Assembly: GCA_007922305.1 (NCBI GenBank)
Contig: ML677365.1
Coordinates: 18,295,241 to 18,359,240, forward strand
Length of the DNA stretch: 64,000 nucleotides
Origin: Dermatemys mawii
Lineage: Eukaryota > Chordata > Testudines > Dermatemydidae
Direction: 5' to 3'
Part shown: positions 33,628 to 44,796 of the stretch, one piece after another
Layout: each line of letters begins with the position of its first letter
Position numbering within the stretch: position 1 is the first letter of the stretch
Made by a program: the position numbers and the translations under genes
The notes under the pieces: generated by a model
Told to the model about the DNA's origin: nothing
Database searches by the model: none
Seen by the model: only the letters and a program-made list of their open reading frames with translations

Positions 33628-35630
33628 GTAAGATTTAAAATTCTGTTATTTATTTAACTATCCTCTGTCCTTTTTTAAGAAAGCTCAATGCGTAACCAAT
33701 GTTTTTATGTTCCCTACCCAACTACTGAATAAGAATGTAGAGTATCCCAGTGAAAATCAAAATGATTCTGTTCTACAAGTGGCAGGTGTGCTGTGAAGCA
33801 TGAGACTGAAGACTGTCACTGACATTTGAGAAAATATTAGTATCCTAAAAAAGTCCATATACTCTAGTGTGCCTTATAGCACAGCTCTTTATATATATTA
33901 TTTATGGCTATAAAATTGTTTAAATCAAAAGGATTCCGAAAATAGACTAGCAAAGAAAAATGCATGTACTGAAAAGAGAAACTGACTAGTGCCAAACATT
34001 CTAGAAAAGTTCTTGTTTGCCACCAAGTTCAATGGAGTTGACAGATTCTACTGGCATACTGGTTGCTGTGGATGACGAGCAGTGAAGAGGTTAAACAAAG
34101 TTAGAAGAATTGCTTCCAAAGGAGTCTGATCCCCTCACAGCCACCAATGTGCAAACACAAAAAGTAACTAACAATCCAAGTTCAGTGAAACACCTACTGC
34201 AGGAAAAAAAGTTCTGTAACCCAATATTCTAGTTTTTTTGTGCTGTCATCCCATTAAATTCCACAAGTTGAGGAGGATCAAATGGGGTGAGTACTTGTAT
34301 GGGAGAGCTCCAGTGAACACCTGGTAGTTGAAGGAAGTGGAGGTGTACATTTAGCAGGTCAGTATCTTCCATCTGTATTTAATAAGCCAGTTGTTCAGCC
34401 TGCTGTTTAGGGAAAATATTCTGAAGAAGGCGCCATGTTTCAGATGAGAAAAAAACACCAAGTACATTAGTGTTATCAAACTAAATGATACCTAACTGTA
34501 ATTTTAAAAAATGCACCTAAACCACAACTTAGCATTCACACTGCAGTTTGTTAAACCCCATCCCATTTCTTTCATTTGTATGTCATCAGTTCTTGTCTCC
34601 TACCTCCACAAATTGCCAACCACACTAATCTTATATAAATAAATAATAATAAGGTCCTCTTTTTATCTTATAACACTTTTCGTAAGAACAGACCAGTGTT
34701 CTGGTCTAATTCCAACTGTATGATGTTCTGTCTTCCTGAATTCCCTGCTGTGATTTCAAGATGATATGAGATTATTGCCCTAAATTGCGGTGTAATGCTG
34801 CTATGTTCAACCACAGAGTTGGCTGCATTTTGTCTGTTTTTGCAATGCTGTGTGAAAGACCTGGGTTTCTCTCCAATTTTTGGTTTTTGAGGGGCCCAGT
34901 CCTGTGATGGATTTGAGTGCTTCCTGCAAGCCAAGCCTCTCAACTACTATGGAAGTTGAGAGCACTCAGAACCCTACGGGATGGGGATCTGTGATCTCTA
35001 AGGTAGCATGAGTAGGGCGGACTCTAAAGTATTCTGCCCATTCCTCTAGTCTTTGAGGAGGAGTGGGGACATTGAGAATCATCTATCTATCTATATCTAT
35101 ATATCTATATATATACCTATATAATATGAAATAGAAATTTAGCTTCAGTGTTCTGATAAAATCTATTCTGAGTAATTATGTTCTGTATTTGTTGCAGTTT
35201 TAATTGGATGAGGTATTTTTCCTCATTTCCTGTCCTAAACTGATTATTATTGGTAATCCTCAATTAAACAGCTGCTATAGTTGATCCCAAAGGTTGCAGA
35301 TTGTAGTAAATGATGGGTGACGTGGTTTTTATATATATTAAACTTTTAAAGCACTTCTGAAACCTTTAGGATGTGAGGCAGTGTTTTAATAGATTTTTAA
35401 AAAATTATTTACATCAACACTGTATCTCGGTACTCATAAGTAACAATAGCAGTTATTGTTGTTTATATTCTTTGTCTAGAAATGACCGACATGTTAAAAA
35501 GCAATTTTCAGCAGTTATTGAGGTCTAGCAAATAGTTACTTGATATAGTTACCTCTGAAAAACAATACTTTTTGTTTACAAAGTAAACATAAATTCTCTT
35601 ACCACATCTGTGTATATTTTGAACTTTAAG
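33628..35630. other. RAD54B intron (exon B to C)
   Basis: About 2 kb, AT-rich. A (TATC)n microsatellite lies at about 35081-35120. A short antisense frame at 34668-34943 has no recognised domain. No clear mobile element. Confidence 0.5.
35081..35120. repeat. TATC/TA microsatellite
   Basis: An imperfect run of ATCT and TATC units turning into TA repeats within the RAD54B intron. Simple sequence that is likely to vary in length between individuals. Confidence 0.8.
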
Positions 35631-35793
35631 ATTCTTTAGTTATGCCACGTCCAACTCCAGATCACCAGCGAATGTTCAATAAGGCTGGTTTACCTGTGGT
35701 AGATGTAGTTGTGGATCCTTATCTTGTAAATCATCTTCGCCCACATCAGAAGGAAGGAATTGTATTCCTGTATGAGTGTGTGATGGGAATGAG
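35631..35793 (+). CDS. RAD54B: RAD54B exon C (residues 164-217, Q-motif region)
   Basis: Begins with two bases completing Asn, then S-L-V-M-P-R-P. Encodes the start of the SNF2 core: [28 protein letters not shown], where the LRPHQKEG segment is the Q-motif-like region preceding the Walker A box. The donor AG|GTAGGAG lies at 35793-35794. Confidence 0.94.
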
Positions 35794-35942
35794 GTAGGAG
35801 AATAACTGTACTGTCAATTTTAATTGTGTTAATTTTTAGCTTATTAAAAAACACCCCAAAATTGAGATGCATTCTGTATTTCTGTTAGAAGAGGATGGTT
35901 TATAGGATAATTCCTATAAACTAGTTGAATTATCCTATAAAC

Positions 35943-36448
35943 TAGTGGCCACATGCAGCCCAATTAGCACACAGCAGAGTCCCAGCTGTATGCTAAAGGG
36001 CAGCAGAGTCCACGCATGGTCTGGGGTTGGGGCTGCCGCCTGGCACCCTGCAGAAGCGTCTGGGGTGAGGGCTGCTGCCCAGCCCCGCACAGCAGGGCCC
36101 CGGGTTGAGGCTGCCACCACTTCCCGCAAAGTAGGGACTGGGGACGGGACTGCTATCCAGCCCGCCGCACAAGGTTCTGGATTGGGATCAAGGCTGCACC
36201 CAGCCCCACACAGCAAGGTTCAGCGTCGGGGCTGCTGTCTGGCCCACACAACGGGGTATGGAGTTCCTGGTACTCAGCCACACTATGGGGGCTCTGCTCT
36301 TTACTCCACTCTGTGGAGGGTCTTTGGGCTGTGGGCTCTGGGCATAGCAGTGTGGTGGTGGGGTTCCATGATTCTCAACTTGCGGCCCAGGTAACTTATT
36401 GTGCCCTGAATATGCAGTCCACAATGATTAATAGATTGAGAAGCACTG
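35943..36448. mobile_element. GC-rich hAT element (506 bp)
   Basis: Flanked by an exact 8-bp repeat CTATAAAC (35935-35942 and 36449-36456). The ends TAGTGGCCAC and GAGAAGCACTG fit degraded CAGTG...CACTG hAT termini. The interior is GC-rich, in contrast to the AT-rich intron, and produces spurious frames on both strands. Confidence 0.7.
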
Positions 36449-36887
36449 CTATAAACCAACTGACCCAAGCCAAAGTGCAGTGCTGGTTGGTACTTCAGAA
36501 ATTTTCAATCAAGTATAAGAGTATGTTGCTATACCACTCTGATGAAAAATTACTATATTACTTTTACAGTTGTTCCATCGGCTTTATATACTCTAGACTT
36601 CTTATGGTATGTGTTCATGTGCTTTGACATAAATTACTTAAACATTTTTAATAAAGAATTCAACTAAGATCTCTAATTTTGAATAATCGATATGTTAATG
36701 TAGTAATGAACCTAAGTTTCACACAGGCATATAGAACTTTTTATAGAACTGAATAAAAAATTGCAACATGATCATAGTAGAAAGAAATAAGTTTTTATAT
36801 AGTTTTAAAAAATCATATTCTCCAGATCAGAATGCAAATAGTTACAGGGTTTCCTTTGCATTACTAAACTGTACTTGTTTCTTACAG
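36449..36887. other. RAD54B intron (exon C to D), distal part
   Basis: AT-rich sequence running to the exon D acceptor CTTACAG at 36881-36887. No feature recognised. Confidence 0.45.
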
Positions 36888-37113
36888 ACTAAGTGGCAGA
36901 TTTGGAGCTATTCTTGCTGATGAAATGGGCTTAGGAAAAACATTGCAATGCATTTCACTTGTCTGGACTCTCCTACGTCAGGGGCTCTATGGATGCAAAC
37001 CTATAATAAAGCAGGCACTGATTGTCACCCCTGGGAGTCTGGTGAAGAACTGGAAAAAAGAATTTCAGAAATGGCTGGGAAGTGAAAGGATCAAAGTGTT
37101 TACAGTTGATCAG
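36888..37113 (+). CDS. RAD54B: RAD54B exon D (residues 218-293, Walker A / motif I)
   Basis: Completes a split Arg codon, then [18 protein letters not shown]. The Walker A box DEMGLGKT (residues 229-236, 36919-36942) binds ATP phosphate and is fully conserved, including the lysine. Motif Ia follows as [20 protein letters not shown], then [12 protein letters not shown]. The donor CAG|GTGAAA is at 37113-37114. This is one of the best-conserved exons in the family. Confidence 0.97.
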
Positions 37114-37585
37114 GTGAAATGCAGATTCAAAAAGGTCTAATCTGGCTCAAAATTAAAAAAAAATCCAACATTCCACGTAAGCTGTTTTTTAACAAACAAA
37201 TATTTGTCTATAGTATTTGCAGCCAAAACATTGCAGGAGGGAAATGTATGCATGAAAACTAAAAGTGAAATTGATTAGAAACTCACTAGTGTACTTTAAT
37301 TATCCAAAATAAGACAAATAATGCAAAAAATAAATAAGTGAAAAGTGAAATAGTGAAAAGAAAACTTCAAAAAATAATTATTTTTACTCTCCCATGTAAC
37401 AAACGTAAGACAATTTATTTAAAATTTTTTTAACCTGATTATTCCCTGTAAGTGTATTTGTATGAAGTAACAGAGAGTATACTGCCTTCTAAATCTGACC
37501 TAATATTTGTTGTGAATAGATTAACAGTTAGGCCTGGTCTAACTGTTAAAAGTTATGTTGACATAGATGCAGTGTTTAGGGGTGA
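37114..37585. other. RAD54B intron (exon D to E), proximal part
   Basis: AT-rich intron sequence upstream of the Penelope-like element. No feature recognised. Confidence 0.4.
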
Positions 37586-38260
37586 AAAGAATCAGAGGGG
37601 TAGCCGTGTTAGTCTGGAATTGCAGAAGTGACAAAGAGTCCTGTGGCACCTTAAAGACTAACTAAAGTTTTAGAGCATAAGCTTTCGTGGGCTAGTACCC
37701 ACTTCGTCGGATGCATGCAGTGGAAGTATCCAGGGGCAGATATAAATAGGTAGGCAAGAACCAGGTGGGAGACAACAGGGTTAGTCCAATGAGGCTGAAC
37801 CAGCTTCTTATCTCTAATCAGGGAGGGTGAGGTGTTCCTCTAGCAGCTGAATTGGAGGTGTGAATAGCGAGAGAAGAGAAGCTGCTTTTGTAGTTAGCTA
37901 GCCATTCGTAATCTTTGTTCAATCCTTGATTGATAGTATCAAATCTGCAAATGAATTGCAGCTCTGCAGTCTCTCTTTGTAGTCTGGACTTGAAGTTTTT
38001 TTGCTGCACAATGCTGACCTTTAAATCTTCTATGTTGTGTCCGGTGAGGTTGAAGTGCTCTCCTACAGGTTTTTGTATATTGCCATTCCTGATATCTGAT
38101 TTGTGTCCATTTATCCTTTTTCGTAGGGACTGTCCAGTGTGGCCGATGTACATAGCAGAGGGACATTGCTGGCACATAATGGCATATATTACATTGGTAG
38201 ATGTGCAGGTCACCTGTGCCAGCAATGTCCCTCTGCTATGTACATCGGCCAAACTCTTTT
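37586..38260 (-). mobile_element. Penelope-like element, 3' part with GIY-YIG endonuclease
   Basis: On the minus strand the element starts near 38260 and ends near 37586, where the plus strand reads AATCAGAGGGGTAGCCGTG. The minus frame 37818-38252 has NVIYAIMCQQC, AMYIGHTGQSLRKRINGHK and PVGEHFNLTGHNIEDL, a GIY-YIG (URI) nuclease domain with the GIY-equivalent I-Y-A, the Y-I-G triplet and the conserved Arg, typical of Penelope-like retroelements. The reverse transcriptase is missing. The 5' end is an inverted duplication of 36 bp (see the separate entry). Inactive truncated copy. Confidence 0.82.
38141..38250. repeat. 36-bp perfect inverted repeat at the Penelope-like element end
   Basis: Positions 38141-38176 are exactly complementary to 38215-38250, separated by 38 bp. 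The second arm lies at the outer end of the element, and its translation gives the M-A-D-V-H-S-R-G start of the accidental minus frame. An inverted 5' end is a known product of Penelope-type insertion. Confidence 0.9.
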
Positions 38261-39828
38261 GTTTTCTCTACTTATTTAGCATCCAGTACTGCAATGGTGC
38301 TGAAAATACATATCTTCTATTGAGGCCAATCTAGATGTCTCTTTAACTCATATACCCTCTTTGCTTCCATCACTTTCCTTAGAGTAACTTCTTTCAAGAT
38401 GTGGAACTGAAGTGAAATGATTTGACAGAAATTGTCTATGTGACAGTAACTGAGTTTGAGCAAAGTAAATGATCAGCTGCGTTAGTCCTAGAGAGAGCAG
38501 CTTTGGTGCAAAAAAGATTCAGTGTAACACACACACACAAAAAGTTATCTAAATAGATATTTAGACATTGTTGCACTTTTTCTCTCAATTGTTAAGGGTT
38601 TTTGTATAACACTTGGAGAGTCTCTTGTTGCAATGATTTTTGTCCATATATTTCTGAATTTTTGACACATAGAGATCATAAGCCTTTGGCTAGTTTGTGG
38701 TATGTCTGAATGATTTCTATGGACAAGAAATTTAAAGGATTTAAATAAAAAGGTGTGTTGTAATGTGACCACTTTTAACCATCTCATCTGGCAAAAACTC
38801 TTTCTTGTATTATATTGAACTTTTATTTGAGTTAGTGTCCCAGTGCTGTTTTCAAGATCCTTTGATGCTGCTCAGACTCAATTATCATCACACAAGCAAT
38901 TCGTATCATGTCACTTTTCTTTATTTCTGTACTTTGAAATAAATAACTAAGGAAAGAGACCAAAGCAAAAAGTAAACATGAATGAAACATATATGTTGAT
39001 GCCTTCTGAAGGAAAAAGGCATTAAAGGTTCAAAACAATAGGCCCCATAGCTTTTTCCGTACTGTCAGTAAAATATTTTGGGATAGAGTCTCTGCTGGAT
39101 ACAACAGAGCAAGAGTGCTGTCAAGGAGCTGGTTATGGGTCCCTGATTCTCTGTCTCCCCAGCTTCTATGCTGCCCTATCTTATGCTCTCCTAGGGTTAG
39201 CAATGTTACATGGCTCATAAAAGAGTGAGGACTATTTGATTGACCTGCAACAGGTAAACAGAATGTGGCAAAATTATTACAAGATCACAGCATAAACTGG
39301 TGTCTGCTACATCTTGTGATCCCACCATAAATATACTTAGGCTTTTTCATTAACGCCATTACAATTCTCAGTTTGAAACTTACCCACAACACCAGCTAAG
39401 TAGCTGTTACACTGGGTCTGTAGTTTTCACCTTGGTAGTAATGTGCTTTAATAGACTTGGTGTACTTGAAGAACAGTGACCTGCCGAGGAGCGTGGTAGT
39501 AGTATTCTGTATTGCCATGTCAGATTCCCCATGTTTCTTTTGCAAATTAAGAGGGAAGAAATTGTCCCAGCACCTTGGGGAGGTGAGAAATGACTTATGT
39601 CATGCATAGGGCCCTGCAGATCTCCACTGAACATGTTTGCTGATCGTGGATGGATGCATATCCAAATTTTATATCTAGAGCTCTGCAAATCTGCAGATAT
39701 CTGAAAATTTTGTATCCGTGCAGGGCTCTAGTCATGCAACAGAAATAAAACCAGAGAAACAAGGAGCAGAGTTGAGGAGCTCCAAAGACAATTGGTTGTG
39801 TGATACAACTTTTATTTATGTTCTACAG
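38261..39828. other. RAD54B intron (exon D to E), distal part
   Basis: AT-rich. A short (CA)n run lies near 38527-38540. No recognised mobile element. Ends with the acceptor TTCTACAG at 39821-39828. Confidence 0.4.
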
Positions 39829-40036
39829 GATAACAAAATAGAAGAGTTCATCAATTCCCCACTTCATTCAGTTCTGATAATCAGTTATGAGATGCTGCTG
39901 CGCACCTTGGACCAAATTCAGACTATGGAGTTTAACCTCCTAATCTGCGATGAGGGACATCGTTTGAAAAACAGCTCCATTAAAACTACCACAGCCCTCG
40001 ATAGTCTGTCCTGTGAGAGAAGAATTATCCTGACTG
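39829..40036 (+). CDS. RAD54B: RAD54B exon E (residues 294-362, DEGH box / motif II)
   Basis: Starts in phase 0 with D-N-K-I-E-E-F. Contains VLIISYEMLLRTLDQI and the Walker B/motif II box CDEGHRLKN (DEGH at residues 334-337, 39949-39960), which coordinates Mg-ATP. It ends in RRIILTG, the first half of motif III, with the Gly codon split across the donor G|GTTAGT at 40036. Confidence 0.97.
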
Positions 40037-40714
40037 GTTAGTATATTGCAAATAGCCTATTTTATAGCTAGACTAAAAGAGCTAACTTTGGTGAGTATGT
40101 GAAAGAAAGTTGTAAGTTATACAAGTATGAAAATTTTGGCAAGATTACCAGACATGTTGGGTTTTATAGTGTTTTTATAGAAATCAGCATAAACTCTGGT
40201 AAGTCAAGTGTAGAAGTATAATTAGGCAGGCTGAAGAGAAACTAGGAGTTTGGGATGTGGGAGAAGTGTAGGCTCTGGGATTGGGCCAGGGATGCAGTGG
40301 GGAAAGAGGACTCTCCCCAGCCCTCTCTAGCTTCAGCAGCTCAGAGCTGGGGGAGTGTCGCCTCTCCGCAGCCGCGGCAACTTCAGTGTGGCTGTGCTGA
40401 GGGAGAGGATCCTCTCTCTGGCAGCTCTAGAGGGGCCTGGACCAAGCCGGGCCAGTGAGGGGCTCTTCTCCCCTAGCCACAGCAAGTCCACGCTGGGGCT
40501 GGCAGGAAGGGGTGCCTCTCCCTGCCGCAACCCTGAGCCCCTGCATAGAGCTTAATAGTCAGCTGTGTAGCCACACAGCTGAGAGGGAACTTAGGCCTGC
40601 ACCAATTAAATGAAATCAATTTCATTACCATTTTAGTTAAATCATACAACTTCTTTGCGTTGACAAGACCTGGGCTCTGATCCTTAGCTAGAAACACAGC
40701 TCTGCTTCTGGGAG
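40037..40714. other. RAD54B intron (exon E to F), proximal part
   Basis: Includes a GC-rich block at about 40250-40580 with CTCTCCCCAGC and GCCGCGGCAAC phrases. It is probably an old transposable-element interior, but ends and family are not defined. Open frames there on both strands reflect composition. Confidence 0.4.
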
Positions 40715-40880
40715 GTTAACCACTGGAACAAATTAACAAGGGAAGTGGTGGATTCTCCATCTCTTGATGTCTTTACATCAAAGATATGCTCTGATCAAAC
40801 ACAAATTATTAGGGTCAATACAGGGGTCAGAACAGATGATCTAATGGTCCCGTGTAGCCTTAAAATTATGAAACTAAGAA
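40715..40880 (+). mobile_element. CR1 LINE 3' fragment
   Basis: CACTGGAACAAATTAACAAG, GTGGATTCTCCATCTCTTGA and AGAACAGATGATCTAATGGT phrases match the sense 3' end of CR1. Short, 5'-truncated and diverged. Confidence 0.65.
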
Positions 40881-41883
40881 TCTATTAATGTTGCATTCTG
40901 TTGACTTCTGGTTGATGCCTGGAACAGCATTGATTACGTATCAGAAAGATCTCCATTTAGACCATCAAAGTTTGGAGGGACTATCTTTACATAATAGGAC
41001 CTTTGCAGGAGGGAAAATTCAAATTAAAAGAAGATTTTAAAAAAAATTCTAGTTTCTTAGTTATTTTGTATTGTGTTAAAGTTAAACTGCCAGCCTGGAG
41101 AGAAGCCCTTGTACTCTGTTGCGAACAGCTATAACCCAACTTATTGCAGGAGATATTGCTACATTTGTTCAAAATAAGAATAACCTTGCAAATGAAGCTA
41201 TAGTCTTCACCCTTTTGTTCCCCTCGAAGCACACAATCTGAAACAGAACAAATAGTTCTTGAGTGTTGGTCTGTATGTGTATTCCATGTGTGGTACACAT
41301 GCGCTCTATTTGCCTAAGACCAGAGATTTCTGGCAAGTAATTTCCATTTATCTGTGCCTATAAAGTTGTTCCTCGTGCTCCATGCTCAGGATATAAAGGG
41401 CAGTGTGGACCAATGCCTTTTCAATTCATTCCATCCCATTGCTATTACAGGTTTTGTAAAAGATTCATCACAACAAAGTTCTAGCCATTCTTGTCACATC
41501 TAACTGGCCTAGACATTCTAGTTTTCCAGATCTTTTACCCATTTTCTCATCAGCATCTGAACCTTCTCAAATTGTTAACTCAGTAAGATCAAACATGTCA
41601 ACTCAGATCTTCTTCACCTCACAGCCTGGTTTTTGGATGTGTGTTAGACCTAGTGCATCCATGTTCAGAGGCTGTTCGGACTATTCCCAATCAAAGTAGA
41701 AATGTTCCATCAGAAAATTCAGTCTAGCCAAATAGAGACATTTCTCTACTTAGATACAACAGAAGCAGTTGTCCCCAGAAAAAGTGGGTATTTGTGCTGT
41801 GTCAGAATATTTCCTCATCCTTAAGACATCAGGTGTTCCTTTTTATCTCCCTGTGGGTCTATTTAGCAGCAATTAGTGCCTTT

Positions 41884-42403
41884 CATCCTTTGGTAGAACC
41901 ATAGAAGTATAGAAGTGTAGAACTGGAAGGGACCTCAATAGGTCATCTAGTCCAGTCCCCTGCATTTAAGACCAGACTAACCAATAACTAGACTGTTCCT
42001 GACAGGTGTTTATCTAACCTGCTCTTAAAAACCTACAATGACAGAGATTTCACAACCTCTCTAGGTAATTTGTTCCAGTGCTTAACTACCCTGATAGGAA
42101 GCTTTTCCTAATGTCCAACCTAAACCGCCTTTGCTGTAATTTAAGCCCATTGCTTCTTGTCCTAGCCTAAGAGGTTAAGGAGAACAATTTTTCACTGTCC
42201 CCCTTCTAACAGTTTTGTATGTACTCGAAAACTGTTATCATGTCTCTCCTCAATATTCTCTTCTACAGACTGAACAAATCCAGTTTTTTCTATTTTTCCT
42301 CATAGGTCATATTTTCTAGGTCTTTAATAATTTTTGTTGCTCTCCTCTGGACTTTCTCCAATTTGTCCATGTCTTTTCTGAAATGTGGTGCACAGAACTG
42401 AAA
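41884..42403 (-). mobile_element. CR1 LINE 3' fragment nested in DIRS copy 3
   Basis: The plus strand reads AACCATAGAAGTATAGAAGT then GGAAGGGACCTCAATAGGTC, CTAGTCCAGTCCCCTGCA and CTGGACTTTCTCCAATTTGT, the reverse complement of the common amniote CR1 3' end. The DIRS recombinase reading is interrupted here and resumes after it, so the CR1 is younger than the DIRS insertion. Confidence 0.8.
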
Positions 42404-42419
42404 GACTAAATTATATTTT

Positions 42420-42830
42420 TACTCACCCAAAATAGTCAGATCCCTGAAAGGTCTCATTAGGACCTTCTCCCCTGGGGAGAAACCAGCACTGCAGTGAGCT
42501 CTCCATCTTGTACTCCCAGTTCTTACCAGATCATGCTTTCAACTGTTAGCTTGTGTTCCATATTCCACCTGTCTGTGAAGGTCTCCTTCCCAGTCACCAT
42601 CACATCAACCAGAAGGGTGCGTGAACTGGAAGCACTTGTGGATGACCCACCATATATCACATTTCAGAGGGAGAAGGTTTTCCTTTGCTGCCTCCTGAAA
42701 ATCATGCCTAAGATAATTTCTGAGTTGCTCATAACTGTTCTCCTGCTGATATTCTTTTCAAAATCTCATGCTTCCAATGAGGAAAAGAGACTTCTCTCTC
42801 TCTGTGTCAAGCAGGCTTTAGTGTTCTAAC
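42420..42830 (+). pseudogene. DIRS tyrosine recombinase remnant (copy 3)
   Basis: A frame near 42424 reads HPKIVRSLKGLIRTFSP, and 42494-42829 reads FHLSVKVSFPVTITSTRRVRELEALVDDPPY with the catalytic-arginine block TRRVREL, then SHASNEEKRLLSL. These match copies 1 and 2. The C-terminal catalytic His-X-X-Arg and Tyr part is not recognisable. Inactive. Confidence 0.72.
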
Positions 42831-43219
42831 TGCAAAGAACTAAACCAGTTAGGTAAATGCCCAGACTATTTGTCGCTCTAGCAGACTGATTGCAAGGACA
42901 AGCAGTATCTGCTCAGAGACTCTCGAAGTGGGTCTTCGGCTAGATCATTCTTTATGATCAGCTAATGCGTATTCCTCCCCCAGTGCAGGTAAGGGCCTAT
43001 TCTGTTAGAGCACAGGCAACCTCAATAGCATCTCTTCAAGAAGCACTTGTACTGGACATATAAAAGGCAGCAGTCTGAAATTCTGTCTGTACTTCACGGA
43101 ACATTACCCTTTAATTCGGGCCTCTTCTGCAGATGCAGTTGAAACAGCAGTATTATACACTATATACCAGCTGCATTCTTGTACCTCCTCCTGTTTGAAT
43201 ACTGCTTATCAATCACAAA

Positions 43220-43325
43220 CGTGTAGAATACACATAGGGACCACCACTTGAAGAAATTGAGGTTACTTAGCTGTAACTGGAAGTTCTTTGAGGTGCGTAG
43301 TCCCAATCTGTATTCTACTACATGT
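43220..43325. repeat. Internal complementary region of DIRS copy 3
   Basis: GTAGAATACACATAGGGACC...ACTTGAAGAA joined to GTTCTTTGAGGTGCGTAGTC...TGTATTCTAC forms an interrupted palindrome of the two element ends, like 19570-19665 in copy 2. Confidence 0.6.
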
Positions 43326-43662
43326 CTGTCTTCCCTCTGTTTCAGATCCTATCTGGTTCGGGTAAGAGAAGGAACTGGAGAGGTGTGGGTCTGTCCACCC
43401 CTGAAACTCTCAGTTTAAGTGGTGCATGAGGGGAGCAACTGTCCTGGCATGAACTAACTGATACTACTTGATAGAAATCCCTTGTCTCAAGAGCATAGAA
43501 TACATGTGTATCCATGTGTGAAATACAGATGAGACCACACATCTCAAAGAACCCTGAATACAAACTCAGTTGTATTCAAGCAATCATTCTTACTATCACT
43601 TTCAAGAAAAAAAAACTCTTAAATGTGTAAAAGTACATGGTTAATTATTTTTCTTTACCTAG

Positions 43663-43802
43663 GCACGCCAATACAAAATGACCTGCAAGAATTTTACGCA
43701 TTAATCGAGTTTGTAAATCCAGGAATACTTGGTTCTTTGTCCACATACAGAAAAATATATGAAGAGCCTATTATTCGGTCCCGAGAGCCTTCAGCAACAA
43801 AG
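43663..43802 (+). CDS. RAD54B: RAD54B exon F (residues 363-409, motif III)
   Basis: The acceptor TTACCTAG ends at 43662. Two bases complete the Gly of motif III (LTG|TPIQND), then DLQEFYALIEFVNPGILGS, SLSTYRKIYEEPIIRSREPSATK. Motif III couples ATP hydrolysis to translocation in SNF2 enzymes. Phase 0 donor AAG|GTAAAT at 43802-43803. Confidence 0.97.
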
Positions 43803-44043
43803 GTAAATCATTTAAAAACAAGAATTCAGTCATAAAATATTATTCATAAGGAAAGTTAGAAAATTCATCTTCTAGAGAGTCAGATGTAATTTAGACTGTT
43901 TTTCTTCTTTAATGAACAAACCATGGCTGAGATTTTCAAACAAATTCACTTGGGCTCCTCTGAAAATTCCAGTATCAAAACATAAGTTAATGTAATACTC
44001 ACAGCATGATTTCTCTGGGCATTTCTTTCTTTTCTGTCAAACA

Positions 44044-44690
44044 AGGTGGGTGAGGTAATATCTTTTATTGGACCAACTTCTGTTAGGCCTTGCCTACATT
44101 GGCAAATTGCACAGTAAAGCATCTTTCTGCGATTTAACTCCCAAGGAGTACACAGATACTCCTCAGCTGCAGAGTTGCAAAAAAACTACCTCGATGAGTC
44201 GTAAGGCTTACAGCGCAGATGCTCCTGTGCTGCATTGCCAGCGTAAACACATCAGTTGCTTTCAGCGCTGTAATTGGCCTCAGGAAGTGTCCCATAATCC
44301 TGCAAGTGGCCACGCTGCTCGTTGATTCTGCTCTCCTCATGGAGGTGGATTACCAGAAGCCCTGGAAGAACCATCTTCCAGCACTTGCGCCGCGACCACG
44401 CTTGCACTTCAAAGCGCTGCTGCAGGAGCATTCCCGTGACAGTTCTTTGAAGTTTCAAGTGTAGCCATGCCCTCAGAGGTCTTCCTCATGTCTGGGAAAG
44501 GTACTCAGTGTCACAGCTAAATAAGAGATCAAACAGATAGTTTAGCGCAAGTAGTTAGCGCATATTCAGAGGGGACCATTTCAGGTGAAATGGCCCGTTA
44601 ACACCCCTGTAGTCATAGGACAAAAAGGGTAGTTAGTGGGTTACAGATTGTTGTAATAAACCAGCTTGCCTGTTATATTAAAACACTGGA
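44044..44690 (-). mobile_element. Penelope-like element 3' fragment, interrupted
   Basis: GTGGGTGAGGTAATATCTTT, ATTGGACCAACTTCTG and, beyond the insertion, TCTGGGAAAGGTACTCAGTG, TGGCCCGTTAACACC and GGGTTACAGATTGTTGTAA are a widespread reptile repeat that I recognise as a Penelope-like 3' region. A DNA transposon occupies 44084-44476. The family name is from memory. Confidence 0.55.
44084..44476. mobile_element. DNA transposon fragment nested in the Penelope-like repeat
   Basis: The left GGCCTTGCCTACATTGGC and right end, reverse complement GGGCATGGCTACACTTG, are inverted. The interior has ACTCCCAAGGAGTACACAG and GCAGCGCTTTGAAGTG-like motifs. The target duplication is unclear. It belongs with the GTCTACAC-type elements elsewhere in the window. 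Confidence 0.55.
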
Positions 44691-44699
44691 TTTATGGCC

Positions 44700-44795
44700 T
44701 ATTGCAACAATATTTAGTCCTGCCATGAGTGCAGGTGACTGGCCTAGTTGAGTTCTTGAGGTCCCTTCTAGTCCTACAATTCTATGATTCCATAT
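44700..44795 (+). mobile_element. CR1 LINE extreme 3' end
   Basis: TGGCCTAGTTGAGTTCTTGA, GGTCCCTTCTAGTCCTACAA and TTCTATGATTCC form the sense 3' terminus of CR1. Only about 100 bp remains. Confidence 0.65.
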
Positions 44796-44796
44796 T

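Larger units (their letters stand above)
41250..43560 (+). mobile_element. DIRS-like retrotransposon, copy 3 (internally deleted)
   Basis: The left end (about 41250-41296, TAGTTCTTGAGTGTTGGTC...) and right end (about 43515-43558, ...CACATCTCAAAGAACCCTG) are inverted repeats. Most of the coding region is gone. A recombinase remnant remains at about 42420-42830 and an internal complementary region at 43220-43325. A CR1 fragment is inserted at 41884-42403. Same orientation as RAD54B, in the intron between exons E and F. Confidence 0.7.

Noticed and set aside
35935..36394. Overlapping 93- and 149-codon frames on both strands
   Set aside because: They lie in a GC-rich hAT element with a clear target duplication; GC-rich DNA has few stops.
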